This document shows positions 17,173 to 26,103 of a stretch of 64,000 bases of DNA, in pieces. Every line of letters begins with the position of its first letter. The first letter of the stretch is position 1. Source of the stretch: Labrys miyagiensis (GTDB lineage: Bacteria > Pseudomonadota > Alphaproteobacteria > Rhizobiales > Labraceae); contig NZ_BSPC01000027.1 of the NCBI RefSeq assembly GCF_030160835.1, forward strand, positions 1 to 64,000, given 5' to 3'. The position numbers and the translations under genes are program-made. The notes under the pieces were generated by a model. The model was not told where the DNA came from, searched no databases, and was given only the letters and a program-made list of their open reading frames with translations.

Positions 17173-17311
17173 GAACCTACGGTCCCTCCCGCGTGAAGGG
17201 AGCGCTCTCTCAGGAACGAATAGGCAGATCGGTCGAAGGAATCCGCTCAGAGTAGCATCAGCGATCGGGCCTTCGGGCTGGAGGGGTGCTTTCGACGTGT
17301 TTGGAATGCGT

Positions 17312-17434
17312 CTATTGGGCTGCGGCTGGCGCCCCGATGCCTGGTGGTGGCGATAGATGGTCCGGCGTCGCCTTCTGAAAGTTCGCACAGCCAGGCAAGA
17401 CGATGGCGATGCCGAGCACTGTGATGAGCTTCAT
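17312..17434 (-). CDS. 40-aa lipoprotein
   Basis: Begins at ATG 17434 with an excellent ribosome site (GGAGGT, 4 bases spacing). The sequence MKLITVLGIAIVLPGC is a complete lipoprotein signal with Cys16. A 24-residue tail ending PGIGAPAAAQ follows. Such short lipoproteins resemble entericidin-like or lysis-like peptides only in size and signal; function is unknown. Confidence 0.6.
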   Translation of the reverse strand: MKLITVLGIAIVLPGCANFQKATPDHLSPPPGIGAPAAAQ

Positions 17435-17673
17435 GGTGACCTCCATCGACTACCGATTAATCGTGACCTTCTAGGCTTTGAGCCGCACGAAAACCCACCA
17501 CATCATAGCGTGCCAACGGGTCCATCGGGTGCAGGCCAAACAGCTCATGCTCGCGCCAACCGAGTGGGTGTCTGCGAGGTGGGCAGCGAATGCCCGCTCT
17601 CACAAGTGGGGCGCAATTATATACGGGTATTGATCTAACCCAGTTTGTTTCAAAAACTTGATTACGACCTCGC

Positions 17674-17877
17674 GTGTCAATAGGATGGGGAGCATTGGCT
17701 GCCGATTTTGACTCCAAACTTGCTTCAAGCGGACTGAAGCTTCGCGAGCTGGCGGCGCAGCTTGAGACGACGCATTCAAATCTCAGCCGACTTCCTAGCG
17801 GTGCTCATTGTTTGGCGGAATTATTCATGGTCGTGTGTTTGTGGATGAATAAAGATCCACGCGTTTATTTGAGCTAG
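17674..17877 (+). CDS. small XRE-type helix-turn-helix protein
   Basis: Encodes 67 aa from GTG at 17674. The pattern LKLRELAAQLETTHSNLSRL is a helix-turn-helix, followed by LAELFMVVCLWMNKDPRVYL, a tail shared by single-domain XRE regulators. A similar protein is encoded at 34247-34477. It may act as a repressor or solo antitoxin. No toxin partner is adjacent. Confidence 0.55.
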   Translation: MSIGWGALAADFDSKLASSGLKLRELAAQLETTHSNLSRLPSGAHCLAELFMVVCLWMNKDPRVYLS

Positions 17878-17946
17878 TGCCTCTCCCCAACAGACGCCCT
17901 AACCCCCGGACTGGCGTGCGTCCATAGCGGGCGACAACTGCAATGA

Positions 17947-17985
17947 GACAAAAACCCCCCGGCCTATCGGGCGAAGGCCGGGGGT
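17947..17985 (-). terminator. strong rho-independent terminator
   Basis: On the minus strand CCCCCGGCC pairs with GGCCGGGGG around an 11-base loop and is followed by TTTTTGT. It could end transcription coming from the small gene at 18235-18444. Confidence 0.75.
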
Positions 17986-18234
17986 GCCCATCTCGGGCGC
18001 ATGATCTCTGGCAGGTCATGAGGGGCAATTTGTATGACCCCCATCACACTTTACTTCAGGGTGAAGTGAGAAGTTGACGAATTTACCCCACAACCAAACA
18101 AAAATGGCCAGCTTTAGGCCTGGATGGGCGCCTGCCGATTACCAAAACCCTGGCCGTGTGGCTGGCCACCCACGGCCTAATTGTTGTTTTTCCTTCAGCC
18201 GCCGCTGTCGATACCACCACCTCTTCCGCCCTTC

Positions 18235-18444
18235 CTATGCCTCCCCTCCGGCCATTGGTTTTTTGTGTCGGAGGCCCCAATAAAGATCCCAGAGCAGTGA
18301 GGTGCGGGCAACGGGGCACATCCTAGCCGTGTATGGATCGCATAGCCCCATCTGGCGGGCATATCGCTCATCCTCGACAATCGCGAGCTGATAGCAAACG
18401 AAGCAAAGGCAAACTAGTAGGACGGCGATCACCAGATTTCTCAT
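18235..18444 (-). CDS. small membrane-anchored hypothetical protein
   Basis: Encodes 69 aa. An N-terminal hydrophobic anchor (LVIAVLLVCLCFVCYQLAIV) is followed by an acidic turn and a tail with two cysteines (MGLCDPYTARMC) and WDLYWGLRHKK. It has the form of small rhizobial orphan envelope proteins. Function is unknown. Confidence 0.55.
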   Translation of the reverse strand: MRNLVIAVLLVCLCFVCYQLAIVEDERYARQMGLCDPYTARMCPVARTSLLWDLYWGLRHKKPMAGGEA

Positions 18445-18533
18445 GAGGGAACCCCAGTCGACTTCTTCAAACTGACGCCCGCGGCGACGATGATCAAACC
18501 ATTTTATGGCAGAGGCAGCACAGCATTGGTTAA

Positions 18534-18692
18534 GGCGTTACCGAGCACAGCATTTTCGGCTTCAAGACGGAAGAGGCGGCGCAGGCCTTCCAGGAACGCT
18601 TCGGCGGCTTCAGGATCGAGCCGACCGAGAAGGCGCGCCGGTGCGCGGAGGAGTGGTTGAAGGCAGAACAGGAGGCTGCAGAAAAGCCTTAG
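18534..18692 (+). pseudogene. remnant of a small repeated gene (IEPTEKARR module), copy 1
   Basis: The frame reads GFKTEEAAQAFQERFGGFRI, then EPTEKARRCAEEWLKAEQEAAEKP and stop. There is an in-frame TAA at 18531 and no start codon, so the 5' part is lost. The same C-terminal module recurs at 43676-43798 and 44800-44898. It appears to be the end of a small protein of unknown function. Confidence 0.55.
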
Positions 18693-18711
18693 CTAGCTAC
18701 TGTCGGCAACG

Positions 18712-18790
18712 AAAAACCCCGCTCGCATGGGGCGAGCTGGGTTGGGCAAAGCTTATTTGCCAGATAGGCAGCCTGACGAGCGTGCGGACA
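18712..18790 (-). repeat. dispersed repeat with minus-strand terminator, copy 1
   Basis: Contains AAAAACCCCGCTCG, a hairpin partner, GGGTTGGGCAAA and TTATTTGCCAGATAG. The same order occurs at 47107-47185, and the first half at 48533-48572. Read on the minus strand it is the codons LSGK plus stop, then a hairpin and T-run. It probably is the 3' end and terminator of a lost small gene. Confidence 0.5.
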
Positions 18791-18906
18791 CCCCTACGCG
18801 GCGTCGCGAATGACCCAAAGTGGTGACAGACCTCTTGGTCTTATCCTTCAAGAATCGCTACGCTCGACCGTCACTTCAAAAATCTTCGGCAGAGAAGGAA
18901 TCGGCT

Positions 18907-19287
18907 ATGGCGGATAGCGATTTGTTTAAGAGGGGTCTCAAGAAGCGGAAGCAGGTGCTCGGCGAGAAGTATGTTGATGCAAATCTCGCCAGTTCTGATG
19001 AGTTCATGATGACGTTTCAACGGGCCGTTACCGAATTGGCTTGGGGTTACGCGTGGAGTCGTCCCGGCCTTGACCAGAAAACTCGCAGTCTTCTGACACT
19101 TGGAATTCTCGGAGGGCTCGGCCGTTTTCAAGAGCTTGGCATTTACATAAATGCGGCGCTTGCCAGCGGTGCAACGGTCGATGAAATCAAGGAGGTGTTG
19201 GTTCAGATTACCGTCTACTGCGGCACACCCGCAGGTCGTCAAGCATTCTTGGCAGCGCACGACGCCCTGAAGCGTTCAAAGGAGTGA
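18907..19287 (+). CDS. carboxymuconolactone decarboxylase (CMD) family protein
   Basis: Encodes 126 aa, the usual length for 4-carboxymuconolactone decarboxylase. The pattern KRKQVLGEKYVD, TELAWGYAWSRPGLDQKTRSLLTLGIL and VYCGTPAGRQAFLAAHDAL matches PcaC-type members. PcaC decarboxylates 4-carboxymuconolactone in the protocatechuate branch of the beta-ketoadipate pathway. No other pca genes are nearby, and the family also includes unrelated oxidoreductase-like members, so the substrate is uncertain. A GAAGGAA site precedes the ATG at 18907. Confidence 0.8.
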   Translation: MADSDLFKRGLKKRKQVLGEKYVDANLASSDEFMMTFQRAVTELAWGYAWSRPGLDQKTRSLLTLGILGGLGRFQELGIYINAALASGATVDEIKEVLVQITVYCGTPAGRQAFLAAHDALKRSKE

Positions 19288-19349
19288 CGACTTGCGGCTC
19301 CTCTACGGCCATTAAATGATTGCGTACGGCAAAGTGAGGCTCAGATAGG

Positions 19350-19621
19350 ATGGTGACTAACGAAGCTCCGGACAACGGCGCCTTGCCTCGCACCGTCGGT
19401 TTGGTGGCACTCCTCAATCTTGGTTATTTTGGGATAGAATTGGGCGTGGCGCTCGCCATCGGCTCGGTGTCGCTATTCGCAGACAGTATCGACTTTCTCG
19501 AAGATGCCTCGATCAATCTCTTGATCATTTTCGCCTTGGGTTGGACGGCTCGCAATCGGGCAAGAATCGGTATGGTGCTCTCAGGCATACTGCTCGTGCC
19601 CGGCCTCGCAACCCTCTGGAC
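19350..19621 (+). pseudogene. cation-efflux (CDF) gene truncated by an IS6 element
   Basis: The first ~91 codons encode the N-terminal part of a cation diffusion facilitator: LLNLGYFGIELGVALAIGSV, SLFADSIDFLEDASINLL and ARIGMVLSGILLVPG. The His/Asp-containing helix SLFADSIDFLED is the metal-site helix. Homology stops at 19621, exactly where the IS6 element begins, and nothing resembling the remaining CDF sequence is seen after the element. The frame continues into the transposase, giving a meaningless fusion ORF. Confidence 0.75.
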
Positions 19622-20430
19622 GGCATTGTCACGCCAGCTTCGGACTTGCGATCTCGATGACGGCTCGGTCGCCAAAACGATGCATAAAATCAGCTACAGG
19701 GGGTATCGCTTCCCGCCCGAGATCATCCAGCAGTCGATCTGGCTGTATTTCCGATTCACTTTGAGCTTTCGCGACGTCGAAGATTTGTTGGCGGAGCGCG
19801 GAATAACGGTTTCTTATGAGACGGTCCGGCGCTGGGTGAACCACTTCGGGCCGATGATCGCCGCGGATCTGCGCAAACGCCGCCCCAAGCCTTGCACCAC
19901 CTGGCACTTAGACGAGGTCTATCTGAAGATTGCCGGCCGTACGGTCTATCTGTGGCGCGCTATCGACGCCGAGGGTGAGGTGCTCGACGTATTGGTGCAG
20001 TTCAAACGAAACAAGCATGCCGCCCTTAAACTGATGCGCAAGCTTCTGAAGAAATATGGCTTCGTCCCCGATCGGTTGATCACCGAGGGTTTGCGCTCCT
20101 ATGGAGCCGCCGCCCACGATCTCGGGATTAGCAACCGCCATGCGAGCGGTCGGTGGCAGAACAACCGAGCCGAGAATTCGCATCAGCCAACCCGCCGAAG
20201 GGAGCGCAAGATGCAGCGCTTCAAGAGCCCGGGCTCAGCACAAAGATTTCTCTCCGCTCACGCCGCCGTCTTCAGCACCTTTAACGTCCAGCGCCACCTC
20301 ACCTCTGCCCCAACGCACCGCGTCTTGCGCGCTGCGGCGATGAGAACGTGGCGCGAGGCGGAGATGGCTGCTTGAAATTACAAGAGCCGCTGCCTCTTCG
20401 CGCATTTTTCGTTAGCAACGTGACAATGCC
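19622..20430 (+). mobile_element. IS6-family insertion sequence
   Basis: The element is 809 bp long, bounded by inverted repeats GGCATTGTCACG at 19622-19633 and its complement at 20419-20430. It carries one IS6-type transposase gene. The 8 bases on each side (CTCTGGAC left, GATCATCC right) do not match, so there is no target-site duplication. This suggests rearrangement or cointegrate resolution after insertion, and fits loss of the rest of the CDF gene. Confidence 0.88.
19680..20375 (+). CDS. IS6-family transposase
   Basis: Encodes 231 aa and matches IS6/IS26-type transposases over its length: YRFPPEIIQQSIWLYFRFTLS, ITVSYETVRRWV, the first catalytic Asp (D78, TWHLDEVY), NNRAENSHQPTRRRE with the catalytic Glu (E165). 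At the second catalytic position the family has Asp (ITDGLRSYGAA), but here codon 136 is GAG, giving Glu. The enzyme may therefore be inactive. The ATG at 19680 lies 58 bases inside the left end. Confidence 0.92.
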   Translation: MHKISYRGYRFPPEIIQQSIWLYFRFTLSFRDVEDLLAERGITVSYETVRRWVNHFGPMIAADLRKRRPKPCTTWHLDEVYLKIAGRTVYLWRAIDAEGEVLDVLVQFKRNKHAALKLMRKLLKKYGFVPDRLITEGLRSYGAAAHDLGISNRHASGRWQNNRAENSHQPTRRRERKMQRFKSPGSAQRFLSAHAAVFSTFNVQRHLTSAPTHRVLRAAAMRTWREAEMAA

Positions 20431-20597
20431 GATCATCCCGGGAAGATTCGGCCAGCGGCATCCCGTTATCGCCGGCTGACATTCATCCTGGTGTGGCGTA
20501 CAGTCGCAGCCTGAATGGGCCGCGTCCAACCGTGGCTGGCACCTTTTGAGCGCCCCTCACGGCCGCGGCCTCTCGAAACAAGTTCGGGAGTGGGGAT

Positions 20598-21458
20598 ATG
20601 ACGATCAGAAATCCTGTCGAATGGGGCATTGATCTCGTCAAGGTCACCGTCCATGGCGTTGGCGAGATCGGCCACACACTGCATCGCCCTGCGGCGGAAT
20701 TCGAGAAGACCGCGCCGGTCGTCCGCCGAATCGGTTTTTCCGACCTCAGGGCGGCCCTTACGAAAGGATTCGAGGACTTCGGCGCCTATAGGACAGACGT
20801 CATATTCATCGGCCTGATCTACCCGCTGGCAGGCCTGGTGCTCGGCCAGCTCGCCTTCGGCAACGACATGCTGCCGATGATTTTCCCCCTCGTCTCGGGC
20901 TTCGCCCTACTCGGCCCGGTCGCCGCCATTGGGCTCTATGAGATGAGCCGCCGGCGCGAAAAAGGGCTTGAAGTTACTTGGGCCCATTCGCTCGATGTGA
21001 TCCGCTCGCCGAATTTCGGCGCCATTCTGGGCCTGACCGCCATTCTGGCGGTCATCTTCGTGCTGTGGCTCGGCGTGGCGGCGCTGATCTACCGCTTCAC
21101 CCTCGGTCCCGGCATACCCGTCTCCGTCGGAGCCTTCATCTCCGACGTCTTCACCACCGGCGCCGGCCGGGCGATGATCATCCTAGGCGTCGGAATTGGC
21201 TTTCTGTTCGCCCTGGTGGTGCTGGCGATCAGCGTCGTCTCCTTCCCAATGCTGCTCGACAGGAAAGTCAGGGTCAGCACCGCGGTGCACACGTCGGTGG
21301 ACGCGGTGAAGGCCAATCCCGGCCCGATGCTCGCCTGGGGCTTCATCGTCGCCTGCGGTCTGGTGCTCGGCTCGCTGCCCCTGCTCCTCGGCCTGATCGT
21401 GGTGATGCCGGTGCTCGGTCACGCGACCTGGCATCTCTACCGCCGCACGGTGGAGTGA
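20598..21458 (+). CDS. DUF2189 integral membrane protein
   Basis: Encodes 286 aa and matches DUF2189: IGFSDLRAALTKGFEDFG before the first helix, VIFIGLIYPLAGLVLGQL, FPLVSGFALLGPVAAIGLYEMSRRRE, then four more helices ending WHLYRRTVE. Six or so transmembrane helices are apparent. The family often lies near cytochrome c oxidase genes, with no defined biochemical role. Here it precedes the cox operon, separated by an IS1182-type element. A decayed paralogue lies on the other side of the operon. GGAG precedes the ATG. Confidence 0.85.
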   Translation: MTIRNPVEWGIDLVKVTVHGVGEIGHTLHRPAAEFEKTAPVVRRIGFSDLRAALTKGFEDFGAYRTDVIFIGLIYPLAGLVLGQLAFGNDMLPMIFPLVSGFALLGPVAAIGLYEMSRRREKGLEVTWAHSLDVIRSPNFGAILGLTAILAVIFVLWLGVAALIYRFTLGPGIPVSVGAFISDVFTTGAGRAMIILGVGIGFLFALVVLAISVVSFPMLLDRKVRVSTAVHTSVDAVKANPGPMLAWGFIVACGLVLGSLPLLLGLIVVMPVLGHATWHLYRRTVE

Positions 21459-21660
21459 GAAAGGGCCGAGACCCGACTTGCTCGAGGATGTTAAGCGCGG
21501 CCTCGCTCCCGCTTTGCCGTCGCAATCACATATCGTGCTCGTTGCCGAGATTGCGAAGGGCGTTGGCGTAAAGCGCGACCCGATCCCTCCCCCACTTCGG
21601 GCAGGGTGGCATGGGCAATCGAGGTCGGCTGAGGCCTTGTGGAGCAAGTTGTCGGCATAT

Positions 21661-23268
21661 GTCCCTAGCAGCCTCTCGGACTGACCTTGTCGATGACGAG
21701 GTGGCCAGCCCGCTCTCGTGGTGCGGGAAGAAATTGACCGAGAATCGGCGCGTGCGGGGGTAAAGCGCGATTTTCGGGGCTGTCGGAGCCGCTCATCGGC
21801 CATACCCGAATGAGATGCCGGATCAGGCGGGCCGCAGGACGAACATGCGCTTGAGGCTGCAGGCCATGGTCACGAGGGTCCACTCGCCGCGAACCTTGTC
21901 GAGGCCGCGCATCGAGAACTGCCGGAAGCCCAGCACGGACTTGATGATGCCGAACATCGGCTCGACTGTCTGCTTGCGCAGGGCATGGAGCCTCTTGCCT
22001 TTGGATGTCTGCAGGCGGTGGGCCATGGCCTCGACGGGGGTCGGCTCGGCCGGAGGCGGCGGCACTTCGGCCAAGCGTTCGCTGAGCGGCGGGTAATGGG
22101 TCTGGCGCCCCTGGGCGATCAGCGGCTCGAGGCCGGCAGTCCCGCAGGCATCGACATTGGTGCCGCTGAAATACCCGCTGTCGGCCAACAGCGTCTGGGG
22201 CCGTCCCAGGTCTGCCGGCAACGCCGATAGCTGGACGATCATCGGTCCAAGCTGCTGCTTGTCGTTGGGCGCTTGCACCACTTCGGCCGCCACCACCAGC
22301 AGGCTGCCGGCGGCGACCACGGCCTGCGCATTGTAGCATTGCTCGAACCCGCCGCCGGCCACCGGCATGATGCGCGAGGCCTCGTCGGTCAGATTGATCT
22401 GATCGGTGGGCGACGGCTCCGCGGCCGGCGGGGACGGCGGCTTGCCGCCCGGCTTCTTGCCGGTCTTCTTCTCCTTGGCCTGTCGCGCCGCAAGCTTGGC
22501 CTCATAGTCCGCCTGCTCACGGGCATGGCGCTCCTTGGCACGCGCCTCGATCTTCGCCTGCGCCTCGGCCAGCTTGCCCAACCGCTCCTCCCGCCGCGCC
22601 AGTTCTTCGGGGATCGAAAAGCCATCGGGAAGATCGGCCTGATCCGCAGCTTCGGCCTTCGCCATCAGGGCGACCACTTCCGCCTTCAACTGCGCTTCGA
22701 TCTTGCCGGCATGCTCATAGGACAGCGCGCTTTGCCGGCTGGCATTGGCTTGGATCTTGGTCCCGTCGAGCGCCACCGTCCCCAGCTTCAGAACGCCCAT
22801 CTCGCGCGCCAGCAGCAGCACCTGTTCGAACAGGCCCTTGATCTCATCGAGAAAGCGCCGCCGGAACGCGGCCAGCTTATCGTGATCGGAATGATCGTTC
22901 GCCGCAATGAACCGGAAGGCCACCGAGACATACGTCGCCCGCTCCAGCTTGCGGCTCAAAAACACACCCGTCGCGTAGCCATAAACCAGGAGGTCCAGCA
23001 ACACCTTCGGGTGATAAGACGCCGAACCCGAGCCGCGATAGCTGCCGCTCATCGCCCGCAAGTCCAGCCCCTCGATCACTTCCACGACAAACCGCGCCAA
23101 GTGCCGCTCGGGCAGCCACTCATCCACCGAAGGCGGCAGAAGAAAGCCGGTCTCACGATCGACCATGCGGAAGTTGGTCATCGCACCGCCGGCACAAATG
23201 AAGCAGAATCAACGCCTTGATCTTAGCCGATATCCGGCCATCCGCTAAGTTCGACAGGCTGCTAGGAA
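21661..23268 (-). mobile_element. IS1182-family insertion sequence
   Basis: About 1.6 kb bounded by imperfect inverted repeats: CCTAGCAGCCTCTCGGACT beginning near 21664 and CCTAGCAGCCTGTCGAACT, inverted, ending near 23266. It carries one IS1182-type transposase. Exact ends and any target duplication were not resolved. It separates the DUF2189 gene from the cox operon. Confidence 0.8.
21823..23181 (-). CDS. IS1182-family transposase
   Basis: Encodes 452 aa. Characteristic segments include LLPPSVDEWLPERHLARFVV, SYHPKVLLDLLVYGYATGV, GTVALDGTKIQANAS (first Asp), LADSGYFSG (second Asp) and KQTVEPMFGIIKSVLGFRQF (Glu), the DDE catalytic set of IS1182/IS5-like enzymes. A long K/A/E-rich coiled-coil insertion lies at about 165-255. 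The gene looks intact and the element may still be active. Confidence 0.92.
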   Translation of the reverse strand: MTNFRMVDRETGFLLPPSVDEWLPERHLARFVVEVIEGLDLRAMSGSYRGSGSASYHPKVLLDLLVYGYATGVFLSRKLERATYVSVAFRFIAANDHSDHDKLAAFRRRFLDEIKGLFEQVLLLAREMGVLKLGTVALDGTKIQANASRQSALSYEHAGKIEAQLKAEVVALMAKAEAADQADLPDGFSIPEELARREERLGKLAEAQAKIEARAKERHAREQADYEAKLAARQAKEKKTGKKPGGKPPSPPAAEPSPTDQINLTDEASRIMPVAGGGFEQCYNAQAVVAAGSLLVVAAEVVQAPNDKQQLGPMIVQLSALPADLGRPQTLLADSGYFSGTNVDACGTAGLEPLIAQGRQTHYPPLSERLAEVPPPPAEPTPVEAMAHRLQTSKGKRLHALRKQTVEPMFGIIKSVLGFRQFSMRGLDKVRGEWTLVTMACSLKRMFVLRPA

Positions 23269-23427
23269 CGGCCCTTCTCGAAGGGGCGCGGCGGCAAAAA
23301 GGCGGCATTCTTCCCGTCAAGATAGTCGGCTCTAGAATTTCGACCGCAAAACCGCAAAAAGAGCTAAGATGTGCTTGGCATTCGCTCGGACGCTTCGCGC
23401 GCGCTCGAATGCCGGGAGGAACGGGAC

Positions 23428-24312
23428 ATGGCCGTAGCGCTTGTGCTCGTTTTGATCGTTGTGGGCTCGGTGTTGTTCCACTTCCTGAGCCCGTGGTGGT
23501 GGACGCCGATTGCCTCGAACTGGGGCTATATCGACAACACCATCATCATCACCTTTTGGATTACCGGCGTCGTCTTCGCCGCCGTGGTTCTTTTCATGGC
23601 CTATTGTGTCTTCCGCTTCCGTCATCGGGAAGGGAACCGAGCTGCCTACGAACCGGAGAACAAGCGGCTCGAATCGTGGCTGACGATCTTCACCGCGGTC
23701 GGGGTCACGGCGTTGCTGATTCCCGGCCTGTTCGTCTGGAGCCAGTTCGTCAACGTCCCAAGCGACGCAGCCGAGGTCGAAATTGTCGGCCAACAATGGC
23801 AGTGGAGTTTCCGCCTGCCCGGCAAAGACGGCAAGCTCGGTAGATCCGACACCCGCGACGTCACCGCTGAAAATCCGCTGGGCGTGATCGCCAGCGATCC
23901 CAATGGCCAGGACGATATCGTGGTCGAAGCGGCCGATCTGCATCTGCCGGTCGGCAAACCGGTCAAGATGCTGCTCCGCTCGATCGATGTGCTGCATGAT
24001 TTCTATGTGCCGGAATTCCGCGCCAAGATGGACATGGTCCCGGGCTCGGTCAGCTATTTCTGGTTCACCCCGACCAGGACCGGAACTTTTCAGGTCCTGT
24101 GTTCCCAACTTTGCGGCCAGGGGCATCCATTGATGCACGGCGTGGTCGTGGTCGACACGGAGCAAGATTACCTGACCTGGCTCGGCCAGCAGCAGACTTT
24201 CGCGCAATTGTCGGCACCTCAGAAAACAGGCTCGGCAGACCAGACGCCGGACAAGACGATGGCGTCAGGTTTGAAAATTGCGCCAAAGCTCGAAACGGTC
24301 GGGTCTCGCTGA
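23428..24312 (+). CDS. coxM: cytochrome c oxidase subunit II (alternative oxidase, CoxM-like)
   Basis: Encodes 294 aa. Two to three N-terminal hydrophobic helices anchor the cupredoxin domain in the periplasm. CuA ligands are present: H190 (VLHDF), C225 and C229 (CSQLCGQGHPLM), H233 and M236. The bridging residue usually written Glu is Gln227 here. The ATG at 23428 follows GGGAGGA. It is the first gene of a five-gene operon in the same order as Bradyrhizobium coxMNOP, which encodes an alternative aa3-type oxidase. Subunit II takes electrons from cytochrome c. The gene symbol is by arrangement and family. Confidence 0.85.
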   Translation: MAVALVLVLIVVGSVLFHFLSPWWWTPIASNWGYIDNTIIITFWITGVVFAAVVLFMAYCVFRFRHREGNRAAYEPENKRLESWLTIFTAVGVTALLIPGLFVWSQFVNVPSDAAEVEIVGQQWQWSFRLPGKDGKLGRSDTRDVTAENPLGVIASDPNGQDDIVVEAADLHLPVGKPVKMLLRSIDVLHDFYVPEFRAKMDMVPGSVSYFWFTPTRTGTFQVLCSQLCGQGHPLMHGVVVVDTEQDYLTWLGQQQTFAQLSAPQKTGSADQTPDKTMASGLKIAPKLETVGSR

Positions 24313-24333
24313 AAAGAACACGGAGGTGTTCCT

Positions 24334-26103
24334 ATGGTCGATATCACGCCTGTTGATGGTATCCCGCCGGCCGAAGTCGCGGAAATGGAACTCTACCATC
24401 CGCACAGCTGGTGGACGAAATACGTCTTCTCGCAGGACGCCAAGGTCATCGCCATCCAGTATTCGGTGACGGCAACGGGAATCGGCCTGGTCGCCCTGGT
24501 GCTATCCTGGCTGATGCGGCTGCAGCTCGGCTTCCCCGGTACGTTCAACTTCATCACTACGGAAGCCTACTACCAGTTCATCACCATGCACGGCATGATC
24601 ATGGTGATCTACCTGCTCACCGCCCTCTTCCTCGGCGGCTTTGGCAACTATCTGATCCCATTGATGGTCGGCGCGCGCGACATGGTCTTTCCCTATGTCA
24701 ACATGCTGAGCTACTGGGTCTACCTGCTGGCCGTGCTGGTTCTGGTGTCGAGTTTCTTTGCGCCCGGCGGACCGACGGGGGCCGGCTGGACGCTCTACCC
24801 GCCGCAAGCCATCATGAGCGGCACACCAGGCGGCCAGGACTGGGGCATCATCCTGATGCTCTCCTCGCTGATCCTGTTCATCATCGGCTTCACTATGGGC
24901 GGCCTGAACTATGTGGTGACGGTGCTGCAAGGCCGCACGCGCGGCATGACAATGATGCGCCTGCCGCTGACCGTCTGGGGCATCTTCACCGCGACCGTCA
25001 TGGCGCTGCTCGCCTTTCCGGCGCTGTTCGTCGCCAGCGTGATGATGCTGCTTGACCGCGTCCTCGGCACCAGCTTCTTCATGCCGGCGATCTCCGAGAT
25101 GGGCCAGCAGCTGCCGCACAATGGCGGCAGCCCGATCCTGTTCCAGCACCTGTTCTGGTTCTTCGGCCACCCCGAGGTCTACATCGTGGCGCTGCCGGCG
25201 TTCGGCATCGTATCCGACCTGATCAGCACCCATGCACGCAAGAACATCTTCGGCTACAGGATGATGGTCTGGGCCATCGTCGGCATTGGCGCGCTGAGCT
25301 TCCTGGTCTGGGCGCACCACATGTATGTCAGCGGCATGAACCCCTATTTTGGCTTCTTCTTCGCCACCACGACGCTGATCATCGCCATTCCGACCGCCAT
25401 CAAGGTCTACAATTGGGTGCTGACCCTATGGCGTGGCGACATCCATCTCACCATACCCATGCTCTTTGCCCTGGCCTTCATCGTCACCTTTGTAAACGGC
25501 GGGCTGACCGGGTTGTTTCTCGGCAATGTCGTCGTCGACGTTCCGCTGGCCGCCACGATGTTCGTCGTCGCCCATTTCCATATGGTCATGGGTGTCGCCC
25601 CCATCCTCGTGGTTTTTGGCGCGATCTACCATTGGTACCCGAAGGTCACCGGCCGGATGCTCGACGAGACGTTGGGCCGGTTCCATTTCTGGGTCACGTT
25701 CCTCGGCGCCTACCTGATTTTCTTCCCCATGCACTACCTCGGCCTGATGGGCGTGCCGCGGCGCTACGCTGAACTGACCGACATGACTATCATGACGGAG
25801 TCGGCCCACCACCTGAACTCGTTCATCAGCATCATGGCCTTCATCGTCGGCTTTGCCCAGATGGTGTTCCTGTTCAATCTGATCTGGAGCATCCGCCATG
25901 GCCGCGAGGCCGGCGGCAATCCGTGGCGGGCCACGACCCTCGAATGGCAGACGCCACAAACACCGCCGGCCCACGGCAATTTCGGCAAGGACCTGCCGAT
26001 CGTCTATCGCTGGGCCTATGACTATAGCGTTCCGGGCGCCAAGGAGGATTTCATCCCGCAGAACATGCCGGGCTCCTTCGGCCCCTCGAGGGAGCCGGCA
26101 TGA
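24334..26103 (+). CDS. coxN: cytochrome c oxidase subunit I (CoxN-like)
   Basis: Encodes 589 aa with ~12 membrane helices, the catalytic subunit of a heme-copper oxidase. Visible signatures are the heme a His (FITMHGMIMVIY), GHPEVYIVALP (CuB His and cross-linked Tyr), WAHHMYVSGM (the CuB His pair) and VAHFHMVMG (heme ligand pair). It reduces O2 to water with proton pumping. It follows subunit II by 21 bases, and its stop overlaps the start of the next subunit by 4 bases. Confidence 0.92.
   Translation: MVDITPVDGIPPAEVAEMELYHPHSWWTKYVFSQDAKVIAIQYSVTATGIGLVALVLSWLMRLQLGFPGTFNFITTEAYYQFITMHGMIMVIYLLTALFLGGFGNYLIPLMVGARDMVFPYVNMLSYWVYLLAVLVLVSSFFAPGGPTGAGWTLYPPQAIMSGTPGGQDWGIILMLSSLILFIIGFTMGGLNYVVTVLQGRTRGMTMMRLPLTVWGIFTATVMALLAFPALFVASVMMLLDRVLGTSFFMPAISEMGQQLPHNGGSPILFQHLFWFFGHPEVYIVALPAFGIVSDLISTHARKNIFGYRMMVWAIVGIGALSFLVWAHHMYVSGMNPYFGFFFATTTLIIAIPTAIKVYNWVLTLWRGDIHLTIPMLFALAFIVTFVNGGLTGLFLGNVVVDVPLAATMFVVAHFHMVMGVAPILVVFGAIYHWYPKVTGRMLDETLGRFHFWVTFLGAYLIFFPMHYLGLMGVPRRYAELTDMTIMTESAHHLNSFISIMAFIVGFAQMVFLFNLIWSIRHGREAGGNPWRATTLEWQTPQTPPAHGNFGKDLPIVYRWAYDYSVPGAKEDFIPQNMPGSFGPSREPA

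Noticed and set aside
21478-21684. Plus-strand frame between DUF2189 and the IS1182 element
   Set aside because: No ribosome site, no protein-like composition, and it crosses the IS boundary.
22273-23220. A 315-codon plus-strand frame antisense to the IS1182 transposase
   Set aside because: It is rich in R, H, Q and L from mirrored GC codons, and the minus-strand DDE protein is unambiguous.
23205-23225. A FixK/FNR-type box before coxM
   Set aside because: The words are in the reverse order (TCAA..TTGA), do not fit the consensus, and lie within the IS1182 element.
24502-25320. Minus-strand frame of 272 codons antisense to coxN
   Set aside because: Artefact of high GC at third codon positions; coxN has all the heme and copper ligands.
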